In this document: piece by piece, positions 46,669-60,491 of the stretch | Layout of the letters: every line of letters starts with the position of its first letter | Numbering within the stretch: position 1 is the first letter of the stretch | Source: Lobosporangium transversale | Taxonomy: Eukaryota > Mortierellomycota > Mortierellomycetes > Mortierellales > Mortierellaceae | Assembly: GCF_002105155.1 (NCBI RefSeq) | Contig: NW_019028992.1 | Coordinates: 62,001-126,000, forward strand | Length of the DNA: 64,000 nt | Reading direction: 5' to 3' | Program-made: the position numbers and the translations under genes | Notes under the pieces: generated by a model | The model's input: only the letters and a program-made list of their open reading frames with translations | Databases searched by the model: none | Told to the model about the DNA's origin: nothing

Positions 46669-48417
46669 CTATGTAGACTTCCAGATTTCACCCATCCGAC
46701 TCTTGAGCCATTCCACTGACTCACGCAAGCCTTCGCCTTCCCCATCCGATCTTGTGCTCTTGACACACCATGGCCTTAACACAGGTCTACTTTCTGCCCC
46801 AGCTTCTATGTTTGACCTGCCGGATGTCGTCATTGTTCTTGCTGTTGTACCTTCATTACTCACATCGTTGAGATCTGCAACCTGCAACACAATCCTATCC
46901 CTCTCATCTTCCCATTCTTCACATCCCAAAATATCTGCAATTTCGTCCACTCGGAAGCACGTTTCATCATTCAAGCCTGCCTTATTTGCGAATACAACAA
47001 TCGGAATATCCTTGCGCTTGAAATGAGGATCCATAACCAGTGAAGCCAAGAACTGTCGAGCGTTTAGCAAATGATCTATACCTCGAGGATCATTTTTGCG
47101 TGTCGCATCCACTATATAAATGATTCCATGGGCATGCGGGAACCAGAAAGCTTGCGCCAACATCCTTGGCACAGGCCATGTTGTGTCGAGCGAAAATGCA
47201 TGTACTGAGAGACTAGCATTGCTGTTGCTTGATGGGTCCACAGATGGAGAATCGTCATCCATATCTGCTTCTTTTGTTGCGGACGATAGAGGTTCTTGAC
47301 ATAGTGCGTTTCCCTCAGCTACAGGTGTCGCTCGTAATGACGAAAGTGACTCTGATACAGTTTTGAGATGAGGTTGCAGTTGGAGCAGTTCTGCTTCGCC
47401 TTCGGGTCTGGACCGTTGCACAGTTACCGAATACCTTTTTTCCTTTTCTTCTTCTTCTCTTCCACATGCTTGATCAATCTCCTCTAGTCCATTACTTTCG
47501 CTATGACCACCAATTCTAACTTCAGCGTCTTCATCTCTATTTTCATCAGACTGTCTGAGCGAGTTGGATTGTCGATTTGCTTCAGTCGAAGTCTTTGGCG
47601 AACATGTAAAGGACCCATCTGATCTAAAGTACGCAACGAAGAATCCTGAGATCTCTTGGTAATGCCTGACCTTATTCGTGCTTGGCAGCACGCTCGACAT
47701 CTTATAGAGTGTACTCGCCAACGGAGCAGAATCTGATCCAAGCACCAAAATATTATAGTGAGGTGGTCCATCCGGCTGTGCGGTAACACTTACACCATTG
47801 TTTTTGAGAACATTTGTACTTGGTGAAATGAGTTGCGATAGGCTATATATGCTATTGCGGAATGATTGTGCAAAAGATCCACGCTTTTGGGCCCTGGATG
47901 TAACATTTTTTATATTCATGTTCGAAGACGATGCTGTTGCTGTGAAGACGCTTGAGTCCAAAGCTGCAGACGCAGGGGGAGCAGTCGTCGGCGATTTAGG
48001 CGGTGCATATCGAGAATGTGACGAAGATGAAGGCAATGGAAGCAAACTCTTCGTATCCATCACGATACTTTGCCTCTTGTTGCCGAAGAGCCTAAAAGAG
48101 GCTATCGTTGTCGTCATCGTTGGTGAAGAGGACGATGGAAGAAAATCAGGAAGGTTAGATGATAGAGACAACTCTGGGGAAGTTGCTCCGTCCATTGGGG
48201 GCTGTAATGTGCTTGAGGCTGCAGTGGTTGTTGTAGTCGGTACAGGGGCGGGAGAGAAGTAATCCCAGACATTCTGACCCGGAGCTAGACGATTTGCAAT
48301 AATATGAGTAAACATAAGGACATCGCTGGTGGATTGCCGAGGCATCAATGGCGGTTTTGAATCCATAAAGGTATGAGAAGGGTTGTTGGGATTAACGGAC
48401 AACTGCACGGTTGTCAT
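46669..48417 (-). CDS. Arf-like protein with degenerate nucleotide-binding motifs (582 aa)
   Basis: Single exon, ATG 48417 to stop 46669. The first ~220 residues are Ser/Thr/Pro-rich and disordered. An Arf/Arl fold follows: a strand-loop unit YNILVLGSDSAPLASTLYKM aligns with the Arf P-loop unit, then a ~150-residue acidic/Ser insertion, then FSLDTTWPVPR in the switch II position, HGIIYIVDATRKNDPRG (strand 4), IPIVVFANKAGL (G4 position) and a C-terminal SVEWLKSRMGEIW helix like the last Arf helix. The P-loop Gly-Lys-Thr is replaced by Pro-Leu-Ala, the WDxGGQ motif by LDTTWP, and NKxD by NKAG. GTP binding is therefore unlikely, making it a pseudo-GTPase, perhaps a scaffold. No N-terminal myristoylation glycine. 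The family call rests on the ordered alignment of all four regions. Confidence 0.75.
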   Translation of the reverse strand: MTTVQLSVNPNNPSHTFMDSKPPLMPRQSTSDVLMFTHIIANRLAPGQNVWDYFSPAPVPTTTTTAASSTLQPPMDGATSPELSLSSNLPDFLPSSSSPTMTTTIASFRLFGNKRQSIVMDTKSLLPLPSSSSHSRYAPPKSPTTAPPASAALDSSVFTATASSSNMNIKNVTSRAQKRGSFAQSFRNSIYSLSQLISPSTNVLKNNGVSVTAQPDGPPHYNILVLGSDSAPLASTLYKMSSVLPSTNKVRHYQEISGFFVAYFRSDGSFTCSPKTSTEANRQSNSLRQSDENRDEDAEVRIGGHSESNGLEEIDQACGREEEEKEKRYSVTVQRSRPEGEAELLQLQPHLKTVSESLSSLRATPVAEGNALCQEPLSSATKEADMDDDSPSVDPSSNSNASLSVHAFSLDTTWPVPRMLAQAFWFPHAHGIIYIVDATRKNDPRGIDHLLNARQFLASLVMDPHFKRKDIPIVVFANKAGLNDETCFRVDEIADILGCEEWEDERDRIVLQVADLNDVSNEGTTARTMTTSGRSNIEAGAESRPVLRPWCVKSTRSDGEGEGLRESVEWLKSRMGEIWKST

Positions 48418-49749
48418 AACTCGGTTCTTTAAAAATTAATAAAGGGTGGGCGGAAATCGTTGTCGATTGAGAAGTAAAAAAAATAAAAGGAATAAAAAAT
48501 AGAATATAATAAATAAAGAGTAAATGGATGTGCTACTGTGGACAAGAGGATAAACAGATAGAAGGCCCACCTGGCTACGTCTTTTCCTTCGTTCCTTTCT
48601 TTTCTTTAGTATTATTGTTCTCGCAGGAATTGGAATTGGGAGGAATGAAGAAAAGAAGGAAGGAACAGGATGGGCGAAATTATTCCAAGAAAAACAGGCG
48701 AAAACAAAGGGAGTCATAGGGCTATGGTCCACGTTTTTCGTTTTTCGTTTTTTTATACCCTTGCTTATCCGTTCAGGGACTAGAATACACTACCTTCTCT
48801 TGCCTGTTATTCTATCTGACTAAAAGAGCAAGACTCGAATGCAGAGAGCATGAGCAGATATTGATGCTGTACCTTCAATTCATACAACAACATGGTCGCT
48901 CTTTGTTATTTTTAATTTTAGTCCAATGCTCTCTTGTCAATCCCATCATTCAACTTCATATATTTATAATGCCCAACTTTATTCTCTGGTGCTATATGGT
49001 CCATGCTCACCACCTTGCTTGATAATGCGTACAAGCAAGTGCTCCACCACAACAGGTGCAAATGATCGGGTTGAGGTGTATAGATTAAAAGAATGATATA
49101 TATTTTTATGATATCTATTGCTCTCACCCTAATTCCCATCCATATCAGTAAACTCATACCAAGCAGAATATGGAACGGATTTTTCTAATCATGATTACTA
49201 TCGTGATCATAGCTCTCATTTATATCTCTCTTTCTCCCTCATACATGCTTTTTAAATACTTATCAAGGCTTATGCTAGATACCCTTTTCCTTATTTAATG
49301 AAAAAGCTTTCCCTTCAACAAGACTAAACAGACTGCTCTATCACCCTTGTTATCTCTGTAGGCGCACACCATGGTCATCTTAGTGGAATTATTAGGAAAT
49401 AAGTATCACGCATCATGTTCGCACTGGCCAAATGTAAATTATTCTGTCTTCTATTTTATTTTGCATTGTCATGAAGACTTATTAAATGGGATTCGGGCAT
49501 TCATAAAAAAGAAATAGGCGTTTGTAAAAACTGATATGACTGATATGACTAAAAGTACATGTATATAATGGCAAGCAAAGTAAGGAAAAAAGGAGTGACA
49601 TAACATCCAGATGATAAAAAAAACAAAAAAAAAAAAAAAAAAAAAAAAAAAAACGGAGAGTTCTTAATAGAAAGATAAAACAAAGCTCTTTGATCCCATC
49701 TTCATTGACTAGAATTATGTTGTATTAGTGCTGCTTATGGCTACATTGG
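48418..49749. other. Intergenic region between the pseudo-GTPase and RSC7 genes
   Basis: 1332 bp, AT-rich, with an A run of about 29 nt at 49625-49653. Holds the RSC7 3' region and the promoter of the Arf-like gene. No supported frame. Confidence 0.5.
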
Positions 49750-51591
49750 TTAGTACTGAATAGGAACTTGATGTTGTGATGTAATCAGCTGGCTTCGTTG
49801 GTGTTGCCTCTGCTTTTGCTGTGGTTGCTGCAATTGGGAATCAACCTGCTGATAGCCAAGTTGACGGGTCGATATTGAAGTAGGCTGTGTTGGCTGATCT
49901 CGATGCTGAGCAAGGGGATGCTCTTTCAGCAGTATCCCTGTCACAGCCGATTTCTCCTCTATTGACTGACCTGTCCAGAGATGATGTATATAATGAGCGT
50001 GCGATGCCATACTTTGAGGCAGAGTGATTCTGTATGGCTGTTGGAAACGTGATTGATGGATAGGATACGATGCCTGATACTGACCGCTCAAGATTGATAT
50101 GGGATATTTCGTCAAATCTTCGTTTCCATAGTCCTCAAAAATCCCTGTTGTATTCTCTGCATCTTCTAACGCCTGGCGGATGTCTTCTGGGATGACTGCC
50201 CAGATACTAGGATCATGGATCATGGGCGGTGGTGGTACTCCTGCTCTAATATTAACTTTCACAGACGTGTCAACAAGCGGTCCAATAGAATGAGGTGCAG
50301 AGAGTATAGCCCTCGTCGCTGTTGCCACTCCTGTATGTGCTGCTGATGACTGTTCATCCGGTCCTATGAATGCAGTAGAGGGCTGTCGCAATTGATCACT
50401 AATTTCTGCGGCTGTCCATGAGACCACTTGAACCTCACACTTGTTGGGTTGAAGTAATGTTGGGATCTGCTCAACATTAGTGTGAGGGTCCAAGAATTTA
50501 GGATTATCCTTTCGAAGATCTTTGAGACGCGTATTAAGCGCACGAACCGCCAATGCGCTCTCATACTGCCAATTAAGGTCCGTTATCACACGTGCTGAGT
50601 CATCACGCATGAGCTTGCGTTTCGATCCCCATGATTGCCCAGCTATCACTTCACTAGAGGACTGATGACTACCGCTTGCTAGATCTTCCCCCGCACGAGA
50701 TGCACCATCGCCTTCGAATTCATCCACAGCTTCATTTTCTCCTGCTCTAGATTCGTAATAATCATCCACACGACTCCTGCCGCCCTTGATGATTCTGGCA
50801 CCAAACGATTTGAAAATTGAACGCGCTGTGACGACCGCAATGAGCTTTGATTTGAAATTGGCCATGAGCATCCCGTTTTCAATCATCCACTGCCTCTCCT
50901 CTACAGTTGTGTTGACACGTACAAGCTGAGGATTTCGTAGGAAGAACAGATAGCTATCTCTGAACCCAAGAACACGTGCTGGATCCATGGATAACATATA
51001 GATCCTGTCTCCTCTATCTGGTAATTTGAAGCTCCTGCATCTGTATTGTCGGCCTAGGAAAGGATAGACGCCATATTTAGGATATTTAGAAAATAACGAT
51101 AATGATAATAATTATCGTTACTATTACAAAGTTTGAGCTTAAAAAAGATTACCTCCAAGGAGCTCGCCATTTTTTGTAATCTTGGTTTCGCCCGCTTCAT
51201 CAATCTCTCCCTCAATCTCCTCCAAGTCTGCTGGGGGCTCATCAGTATTTTCCTCACCACCGCTGTCATTTGCGCCACTTTCTTCATCGTTGTCATCTTT
51301 CTTGCTCTCATCGTCGTCACTTCCTTCATCTCCACCATTCTGTTCCTGGGACTCCTCGCCCACTGAGTGTCCTCCTGTACGGTCACTGGCCTTTCTAGAA
51401 CGAGACTTCGTAGGGACTGGACTGCTTTCATGGCCTTCCGAATCTGAGTCCTGTTTCTTAACAGAGGATGCCCTGGAGGAACGTGCTTCGCGTTTGACTG
51501 ATCCTTCACGCTTTACAGACGGCGTGGACGACGAGCTAGAGCCACGTGTAACAGAGCGACGACTTGCTGTTCCAGGCAAGGATGGTGCCAT
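49750..51591 (-). CDS. RSC7: RSC7/SWP82-family chromatin-remodelling subunit
   Basis: Exons 51591-51153 and 51053-49750 give 580 aa. Subunit of the SWI/SNF-class RSC complex that slides and evicts nucleosomes in the nucleus. The N-terminal 135 residues are Ser/Arg/Lys then acidic (EEIEGEIDEAGE). The RSC7 domain begins across the junction: ELLGGRQYRCRSFKLPDRGD, YMLSMDPARVLGFRDSYLFF, then MANFKSKLIAVVTARSIFKS and RIIKGGRSRVDDYYES. These match the Pfam CRC_subunit pattern. The C-terminal third is Gln/Pro-rich, ending QHQVPIQY. Length is near yeast Npl6/Rsc7 (435 aa) plus the Gln-rich tail. The intron has a GTAATC donor and a TCCTAG acceptor. The upstream neighbour is actin in the same orientation. 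Confidence 0.9.
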
Positions 51592-52063
51592 GATTACCTG
51601 TACAAACTAATCAGATTTTTCTTTAAGGTATTGCTGAAAAATATTATATGCCTTGCTTTGAACTAAAATTGTTTGAACGAATTGTCCTTGTTGAGATTCG
51701 TGGAGCCTAATGGTAAGAAATAATGAAGAGCAGGCATTTGAATGCAAATGCATCTAGTTACCTGATGCTTCAGGTAATAAGTAAACACAGAAGAGAGAAT
51801 GGAGCTGGTAAAAAGAGTAGTAAAAGATGGAGTAACGGGGATGAGTGTGAGTGTGTTGGAGAAGATCGATGCAGGATGTTATGCAGGATGTTTCCTTTTT
51901 TTTAGGTGATGCACGTGAGACATCTCAAATTGAAAAAAATATGTATGGTTGAATGGTATGTTTATATTGGTTTGTATTGGTAACAATTAATAGCATTTTC
52001 TGCTGGGTTAAAACTTTACAACTACTTCGGTTTCTTATCCTCCTTTGCCTACACACTAAACAC
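51592..52063. other. Intergenic region between actin and RSC7
   Basis: 472 bp comprising the actin 3' UTR and the RSC7 promoter, both on the minus strand. No frame supported. Confidence 0.55.
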
Positions 52064-53468
<1,405 letters not shown>

Positions 53469-55217
53469 TCTGGATGACACGGAGGATTGATGATTGGTAT
53501 AAAAAAAAAAAGAAAAAAAAAAGAAAACGCAAGTTAGTGATACTGCATAGATTTACATCTTGATAAACAGACCAAGAAAAGGCCTATTCTTGTTCTAGCG
53601 CTGATACGCATTCTGTTTTCTGCTCTGTTCATAGCAGAACATGGTATGGAATGACACATGGTAGATAGACAAAAGAGAATTGAACGGCGTAGGCTGGATT
53701 GGGTTGGATTGAGTCGAAGTGGGTTGTGAACAGGATAGTTCTCAGCCAAGGTGGTGGCAAACCATGGGATCAAGTGCACAGGTGGACAATCCAGACAAAA
53801 GAATAACAGGATAAAATGTATATAAGCTTACTTTAATGTGATTAGATGGGGTAGTGGTAAATTAGAATTAAGTAAAGAAGTAAAGGCTAGAGAAAGAGAT
53901 GAGAGTGAGTTGTGGAGAGATGAGAAATGAGAAAGAAAGAAAAAAAAAAAAAGATGGAAAGATGGGGGATTATATATACTGAGGAGTGTACGACAGACGA
54001 CACAACTTTGATTAAATCATTGAATAATGAATTGAATAGATTTATATTAATAGTACAGAGGCAGAAACAATGGCTGGTCTATGGTTTCTTGATTTGTTTT
54101 GCTTTCCCACCTGCCTCGTTGTTTGCTTTGCTCTTTACTTTTTTTATTTGGCGAGTATCTCAAATAAAAAACGTAAAACCGTTGTTCATTTTCTGGGATC
54201 CTGCAGGTCAAGTCTGTTAATTCTATATTTAAATGTTTCCAGTGTAAAAAATAAAAGAAAAAAAATAGAAATCCATTTCAATGGCATGTTTTTAAGGCTC
54301 ATGCTCTAACTTTTATTTTTTTTTTTTTATACAAATGGCTCTGATCTCGCTCACTTGCGATCTTTCGCTCTCTTTTGAATGGTAACCCGCATGCTATTTC
54401 TGAACTCTGGATCTGGTTGATATTAATACACAGTATTAACATGACCACGCCATACGACTCTTTATAAAAAAAGCTCCTCTTTCTTTCTTTTTTTATTATT
54501 TTTTAGTGTGTGTCTTGGCTACGATAATTGTTTTCAACTAGACGCGTATTTTCACAAACGACACGACACCTTCATTGATCATACCAGAGCTATCTTTGCT
54601 GTTCAAGGAGTAAGATGTAGGCTCCGAATGATCTCTTTATGCCCGCTCTGTTCCTATACATGTAGAAAAAGTCAGAATGCACGCGACCTGGGAAGGAGCT
54701 GGAATAATACCACTGCATCCCTCTTAGGCTCGAGTTGACAGCTTTGATACAACGCGTGCTTTATTCATCTTATTAAATGAGCTTATTCAATCCCCTTGTT
54801 CTTTCACCAGCACTCGTCTGAACAAAATAGCCATGCGATATTGTCCAAAAGCGTCACTACTTTTAAAGCAATTTGATTCGTCAACATCGGATATGCCACT
54901 AAGGTTCATTTCGCCACTTTCAATAATATGAAATGAAACAGAACAACCAGCACATTCTGCACATGTTCCCCCCTTTTTTTGATGTAGCCCAGTTGCATGC
55001 ATTCTATGGTTCACCAACTTGCAAAAAAAAAAGTAGAATAGTTGAATTTTCACAAGAAGCCACACGCACTGATGAATATCTATAATTTTTTCCTAGAACT
55101 GGTAAGAACCAGTATTTGGTTCCTTTTCTCCTATATCTCTGATTCAATTAAGGAGCAGGATACTGAATTGGTGCTTTTCTTGAACTGATTCTGGCTACTA
55201 ACCTTGATTGCTGCATG
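53469..55217. other. Actin upstream region and spacer
   Basis: Actin promoter and leader lie from 53469 upward; the sequence is A/T-rich with a TATATATA stretch near 53971. Beyond about 54300 no gene is supported; a minus-strand frame at 54787-55065 with a CAECAGC motif may be a coding fossil (see findings). Confidence 0.5.
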
Positions 55218-55557
55218 TGTCTAGCCGTTAATCATTCTTCGATAGCTCTCAAGCTGAATATTAGTGGCGCTATTTTAGTGGCATCTTAGAGGGCTAAGAT
55301 GTTTGCCTTGGTCATGAATGTCTATTTCCTACTAACATCAACACTTGTATCCTATTGAGGAATCCACGATTAAGGCAAAGAACGGATTCCTCACTGTATA
55401 GCATGTTGTCAGATAGATGAAAAATAATTCATCTTAGACTCAAATGACCCAACGGTGACCTCTGCTCCAGGAACTCGAGCTGTATTAGGAGCAGAACATC
55501 CGGCAACCACCTTGGATGTTAACGCTGTTACAAATATCGGAAGGACCATTGATGACG
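55218..55557. repeat. 340-bp direct repeat, copy A
   Basis: Matches 61477-61816 in the same orientation. By eye 338 of 340 bases agree, and the 326 bases from 55232 onward appear identical. Flanks differ on both sides. It encodes no recognisable protein. Confidence 0.9.
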
Positions 55558-56449
55558 ATAGAGGCAGTTCATACGAAGTCTGATGGGACTCTTGTATTAG
55601 GGACATTCCCACTAAGGGAATCGTCAGTGTTAACCTGCTAAAGTTCATCAAACGGGTGAATTATCCGGGTCTATAAAAAAAAAGAGAGATTTTGAACAGC
55701 AGGTCACAATTCCCAGGGTTATCGCCTTGTTAATTACAGTACCACAAACAGCGTCAGAAATGAAGCGACACTATTGAGTAGGTGCGCTAGAATTCCAGAA
55801 CAAGGCAAGAACTACAATCATGGTGGAGATATAATCTCAGAAACACTACCTCTTTGGCAGTTTCAACCAAAGATATCAAGGAGCCAACTGCTGATGACAT
55901 CAACAATAAGATTAACGACAAATAAATCTATGGCCAAAAATTTCCTGAACCTGAACTAACCAGCGCAAGATCGTGCCCATGACTTTAAGCAAAGTCCCTT
56001 TTTTATACTTTCTGAAGTTGATCCTGTGGGGCAATAATACAGTCAAACATCATCCATAGGGATTCGTCCAAATTAATTTCAGCGACGTTAGTTCCTAGAA
56101 AGGCACCCTGATATGGCTCGCGAGAAAGTCTCCCAGTTTTCTCATCACGATTTTGTTGGCTTTCAAATTCGGAGAACCGTCTTCCGACTAGGTTCTATGT
56201 CCCAGAATCCCATCGACTCTTGGCGAAATCGACCATCACCTTTCAAAGATGCACAGTATTATTAGGCCGATGTGCAGAGACTTTAGAGCTGCCTTTAAGG
56301 TCTTAGGGTTAGAACTGGGGGGCAAAATCACGTGCTTAGCGCATTGCAAATGTTCAGTATACAAATAAAGTTTCATACAAACATGGACTGTTGAACAAGG
56401 CTCTTTAGTTATAACTTCACCATCCTTGCCACCCCTTTCTATATTCCAT
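55558..56449. other. Spacer between direct repeat and CoA ligase copy 2
   Basis: 892 bp with only short unsupported frames; includes the 3' flank of the ligase gene. Confidence 0.45.
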
Positions 56450-58438
56450 TCAAAGCTTAGCCATGATAGGCTCCTGCAAAAGCACCCGAAGTTCCCTCCG
56501 GAGGATCTTGCCTGCTGCAGACTTGGGGATTACCTCAATAAAGCGGACACCGCCACGCAGCTTCTTATGTGCTGCGACGTTCGAGGCCACATAGTCTTGG
56601 ATATCCTTTTCTGTTAAGGCTTGGCCTTCACCAGGTGCTTTCACTACAAATGCAAGAGGCACTTCTGTTGCTTGCTCCTTGTTCTCGATACCACTAACTG
56701 CTGCATCTATAATCAGCGGATGATCCAACAATAAAGCTTCCAGCTCTGCAGGCGCCACCTGGAACCCTTTATACTTGATAAGCTCCTTCAGACGGTCTAC
56801 AATGAAAAAGTTCCCATCCATATCCACAGTAGCAATATCTCCAGTGTGTAGCCATCCCTCAGAGTCGATTGTGTCCTTGGTCGCTTTGACATTGTTGCGA
56901 TAGCCCTTCATGACGTTTGGTCCACGTACCCAAATTTCTCCGCGCTCTCCTACCCCGACATCTTTTCCCGTCTCAGGATCTATCAATCGAATCTCTTGAT
57001 TAGGTAACACATGTCCAACGGTGCCATGAATAGCCCTGTTATATAGTCCTAGGTGCGAGACAGAGGACAACTCTGACATCCCATACCCTTGGCGAAGCTG
57101 GATTTTGGGGAACTTCTTTAAGAGAGTCATGCTCAATTCACGCGAGCAAGGAGCAGCACCAGACGTGATAAAACGGAGGCTTGAGAGATCATACTGATCG
57201 ACAATAGGTGCTTTCACCAGCATAAGAATCTGAGGTGGTACCAAGTTGAGAGACACGACTGAAATATCAAATTTAATAGGTTTGTAGAATATCAAAAGCC
57301 AGCCCGTTATCCAAATAAATTGAGGAAAAATAAGAAAACTTACTCTTGTATTCCTGAATAGCTTTCAGGAAGTCAACTGGATTAAACTTTTGAAGGACAA
57401 CGGTCTTGACGCCCTGTATAACAAGGAATACCAACAAAGATATGATGTAGATGTAAAGAAAAAGCATGGCTTTAGGATGGGTGTTTGAATTGTTATATCC
57501 TCCACTTATTGAATTGGTCCCTGATATCTCATTATCCTTGTAACTAAACTCACAATAAACTATACTTACATTATAGACACCATGTATGATGTGGAATTGA
57601 ATACCATAACTAACGTAGATTCCAATCGACACCCCTCATTTTTGTCAGTAATGGCTCGTAAACAGTAACACGCATGACTCTTTTCTATTTAACAAGATAG
57701 AGGTTGACTCCTCGCTTACACGTGATACATCGGTACTACTGCCAAGGCGGTGACTTTCAGCATGTCGATACCTCTCTCTACCGATGCGATTTGCATGATA
57801 TTGGAAATCAGGTTAAAGTGCGTCAATTCTACGCCTTTGCTCTTACCAGTGGTGCCACTGGAGTAGCAAATCACTGCAATGCTTTCAATAGCAGCCTGGC
57901 CGTTCAGATCCTCCACAGGGGCCAACAGGTCCTCAGCTATGTTTTCTGGAGGGAAGGTAGCACTATAAGGTTTGAAGCCATCGACTTCTTTGTTGCCGTA
58001 CAAAAAGACCTTACTGAGGGGAAGGCCAACCTTCTTGGCTCCCTCAATAGCCACAGGAAGTAGTTCAGGGTGTGTGACAATGACCGACGCATCTGAGTCC
58101 TTGAGCTGGAAAGCCAGCTCATCTGCAGTGTAGGCTGAATTGACAGTGGTGGCGATACCTCCAAGAAGGATTGGGCCAAACATAGTGATGGAGTAGTCGA
58201 CTTGGTTGAATGAAAAGAGTGCCACGACATCGCCACGCTTGAAGCCAAGAGACTGGAGACCAGTGGCCCAACGGCGGGTATCACGCTTCCACTCGCCGAA
58301 AGTGATGACTCTCTTTGTCAGAGCATCTGTAAGGATTGGATGCGAATCCTTCATGCTGTTTGGGTTGGAGACAGCAAAGGAATAAGCATTGGTCTGAGGG
58401 ATGACTTGGTCTGGAATAGGAGATTGGTAGATAGCCAT
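56450..58438 (-). CDS. Peroxisomal acyl-CoA / 4-coumarate-CoA ligase-like enzyme, copy 2
   Basis: Exons 58438-57720, 57609-57570, 57413-57344 and 57258-56450 give 545 aa, with intron positions and phases identical to copy 1 at 37355-39353. Same ANL motifs (YSSGTTGKSKGVELTH, GYGMSELSSVSH, GWLHTGDIATVDMDG, SAAGKILRREL) and the same PTS1 (AKL). The two proteins differ in patches: the 50 residues after the AMP motif (NIMQIASVERGIDMLKVTAL here) and the stretch HLGLYNRAIHGTVGHV. Blocks between are identical even at synonymous sites, and introns are diverged. The substrate is as uncertain as for copy 1; patch differences lie near the acyl pocket region, so specificity may differ (inference). A Tc1-like element inserted 372 bp upstream may affect its promoter. 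Confidence 0.92.
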
Positions 58439-58809
58439 GGCTGGTATATTAGATTTGATTTGAATATCACTAATGAAAGAGAGAAAGGTAAGGAAATAAA
58501 TAGGAATGTTGTCCAGTGTTCAAGTGAAGGTCGAGAGACAAAGAAAAAGGAAGATAAAATGAGGCAATCAATGTCTGAGGAAGCGGAGGTTCTTCTTAGT
58601 TTAGGTAGAACAGTGATACAAACATTCAAGTTTCAATGGGTTTGAAATATGCGCTTGTTGTATCTATACAACGGCACAACAAGGCTTGCACCAAATCAGC
58701 TCAAGAGTGAACAAAGAAAATAATGTCAAATATATAACAGGCACTGTAGAATGTTATACCCAGGCTGATTCTATGCTTGCTTGCAAACTACATATTCTGG
58801 CAACCTCGC
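58439..58809. other. Upstream region of CoA ligase copy 2
   Basis: 371 bp between the ligase start and the left terminal repeat of the Tc1-like element. The first ~200 bp still resemble the corresponding region of copy 1. No gene. Confidence 0.5.
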
Positions 58810-58826
58810 CAAAAAGTCATAAACTG
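58810..58826 (+). repeat. Left terminal inverted repeat of Tc1-like element
   Basis: 17 bp, perfect complement of 60648-60664. Confidence 0.85.
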
Positions 58827-59253
58827 AATCTGAAAATAAAAATTTATGTATGAGACAGAAATCTATATACTTTTTGAATAGAATGAATTAATTGGATGCC
58901 ATGGCCACTAAATCAATTCAATCGTCGTTTTTAATTAAAAATATCAATTTGCTAGGAATGGACACCATCATTCTCGATCTCATTTTTCAATCTCATCGCC
59001 TTTTGATATCAGTAGCCTACCCTCATACAATGGCCTAGGTGATTGGTATAGCAAAGGAAATATTGACAAACGATTTCAGGTACACCTCCACTCCACCTCG
59101 AAGATCGCCACAACCGCCCACTGAAGCCGATCTCACCCCATTAGGTCTCCTATCGAATATCAATGGATTACTCCTCCTAGAAACGAGTCAAGGGGTTCTC
59201 CCTCATTAAAGCAATTCGGTGAGCGTCCCAAAACCCTCAATTTTAATCCATTT

Positions 59254-60491
59254 TTGTCAAACGAACAGATTGGAGAGAAAAAAAAGGCATTTACACGCAG
59301 TAAAGCGCCCGTTACTCAAGACGAATACGCGATGTTAGCTCATACGTATAATGCTATAATGAATGCACTGCCAGCAGTCTATGATTGGTTTAAGAAGACA
59401 GATAACAGAGCGAAGGAGCTATCGATTCTGATAGATAAAGGGAGAAATACTTGTGTGACAGTAATTAAATATGTACAAACAAGCTTGGACGAGTCTTACA
59501 GCCATATTGACTACGCTGCAGTAAGAGGTTGAGCGCAAAGTGGCGGTGGTGCCATAAACGATGCAGGAAGCAAACTAATCATGGTTATATTCGCAACATT
59601 CGTTGTATACTATGATGAAGTCGCTAGAAGGGTTGAAGGCAAAGTCGTTAAGGATAGCATGTATGTATGCCTATCAAAAGGACCAAATCCTTAATCAAAA
59701 AAAGGTCAAGAGTAAGGGGTTGAACTATGAGATGATGTGCCTGAGGAGATCAGGAATGCAGCGGTCGTGGCAACAGATCACGGTTATCATGGAAACGTCA
59801 ACGCTAGTTTGTTCGTTAGTATTTTTAAGCGACTTTGTGAAAATCTCAATAAGATGGAACTCGTGCCTTGTAAACTCTATCTTGATGGTGCTTCATATCA
59901 CTTTCACAAGAAAAACAAAAGACCAACCAGGAGCGACACTGTAAAAACCATAAAGAGTGGCTTACGGACAAGGACATTGTTATTCCAACAGGGGGAAATG
60001 TGAAAGCACTGAATATAGACGAGCTTATGGGATTGGTTAATGCTCTTCCTGACGAGTCGTACTTCTCTATCATTAAAATAGCCCAGGAGAACGGTGGACA
60101 TGAAATCCTCAAGACTCCACCCTACCGTTGCGAGCTACAACCTATTGAGAAGATCTGGGCCGTAATGAAAAACATAATCGCTTCGAAGGCAACGGTGACA
60201 ATGACATCCATCTTGCTGAAGGGAAGGCCACTAAGCTTGTTTTGCCAGAGTCCGTGTAAAGTCTTTTACTCTGTATGGAAGAACTTGGTGAGAATTGGTA
60301 TGAGGTACTATAAAGAGAGGAGTTGGGTACAGGAAGAAATAGCCGAGGAGGTTTATCAAGAGGTCTTTGATGAGGAAGAGCCTATTGTGGACCTTAATGA
60401 CACTTTCAAAGTCGACATCAGTAAGTGGGATGCAGAACTCCTTAGAGTAGTAAACCAAGAACAAGCTGAGGCTGTTATCCTTGGTCCTTAG
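59254..60491 (+). pseudogene. Broken Tc1/IS630-type DDE transposase
   Basis: Readable in pieces: 59254-59532 (N-terminal helical part, KAFTRSKAPVTQDEYAML), 59737-59940 (VVATDHGYHGNVNASLFVSI and LVPCKLYLDGASYHFHKKNK, the second catalytic Asp region) and 59945-60491 (HKEWLTDKDIVIPTGGN, then KTPPYRCELQPIEKIWAVMK, the catalytic Glu region). At least one frameshift near 59940 and a stop after 59532 break it, so it is inactive. The spacing between the catalytic Asp (59884) and Glu (60147) is about 87 residues, much longer than the 34-39 of classic Tc1/mariner. The C-terminus ends in acidic EEVYQEVFDEEEPIVD. It is read as a fossil of a fungal Tc1-like lineage. Confidence 0.7.

Noticed and set aside
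51182-51610. Ser-rich 142-codon + frame opposite RSC7
   Set aside because: Antisense of the acidic, Ser-rich RSC7 N-terminus.
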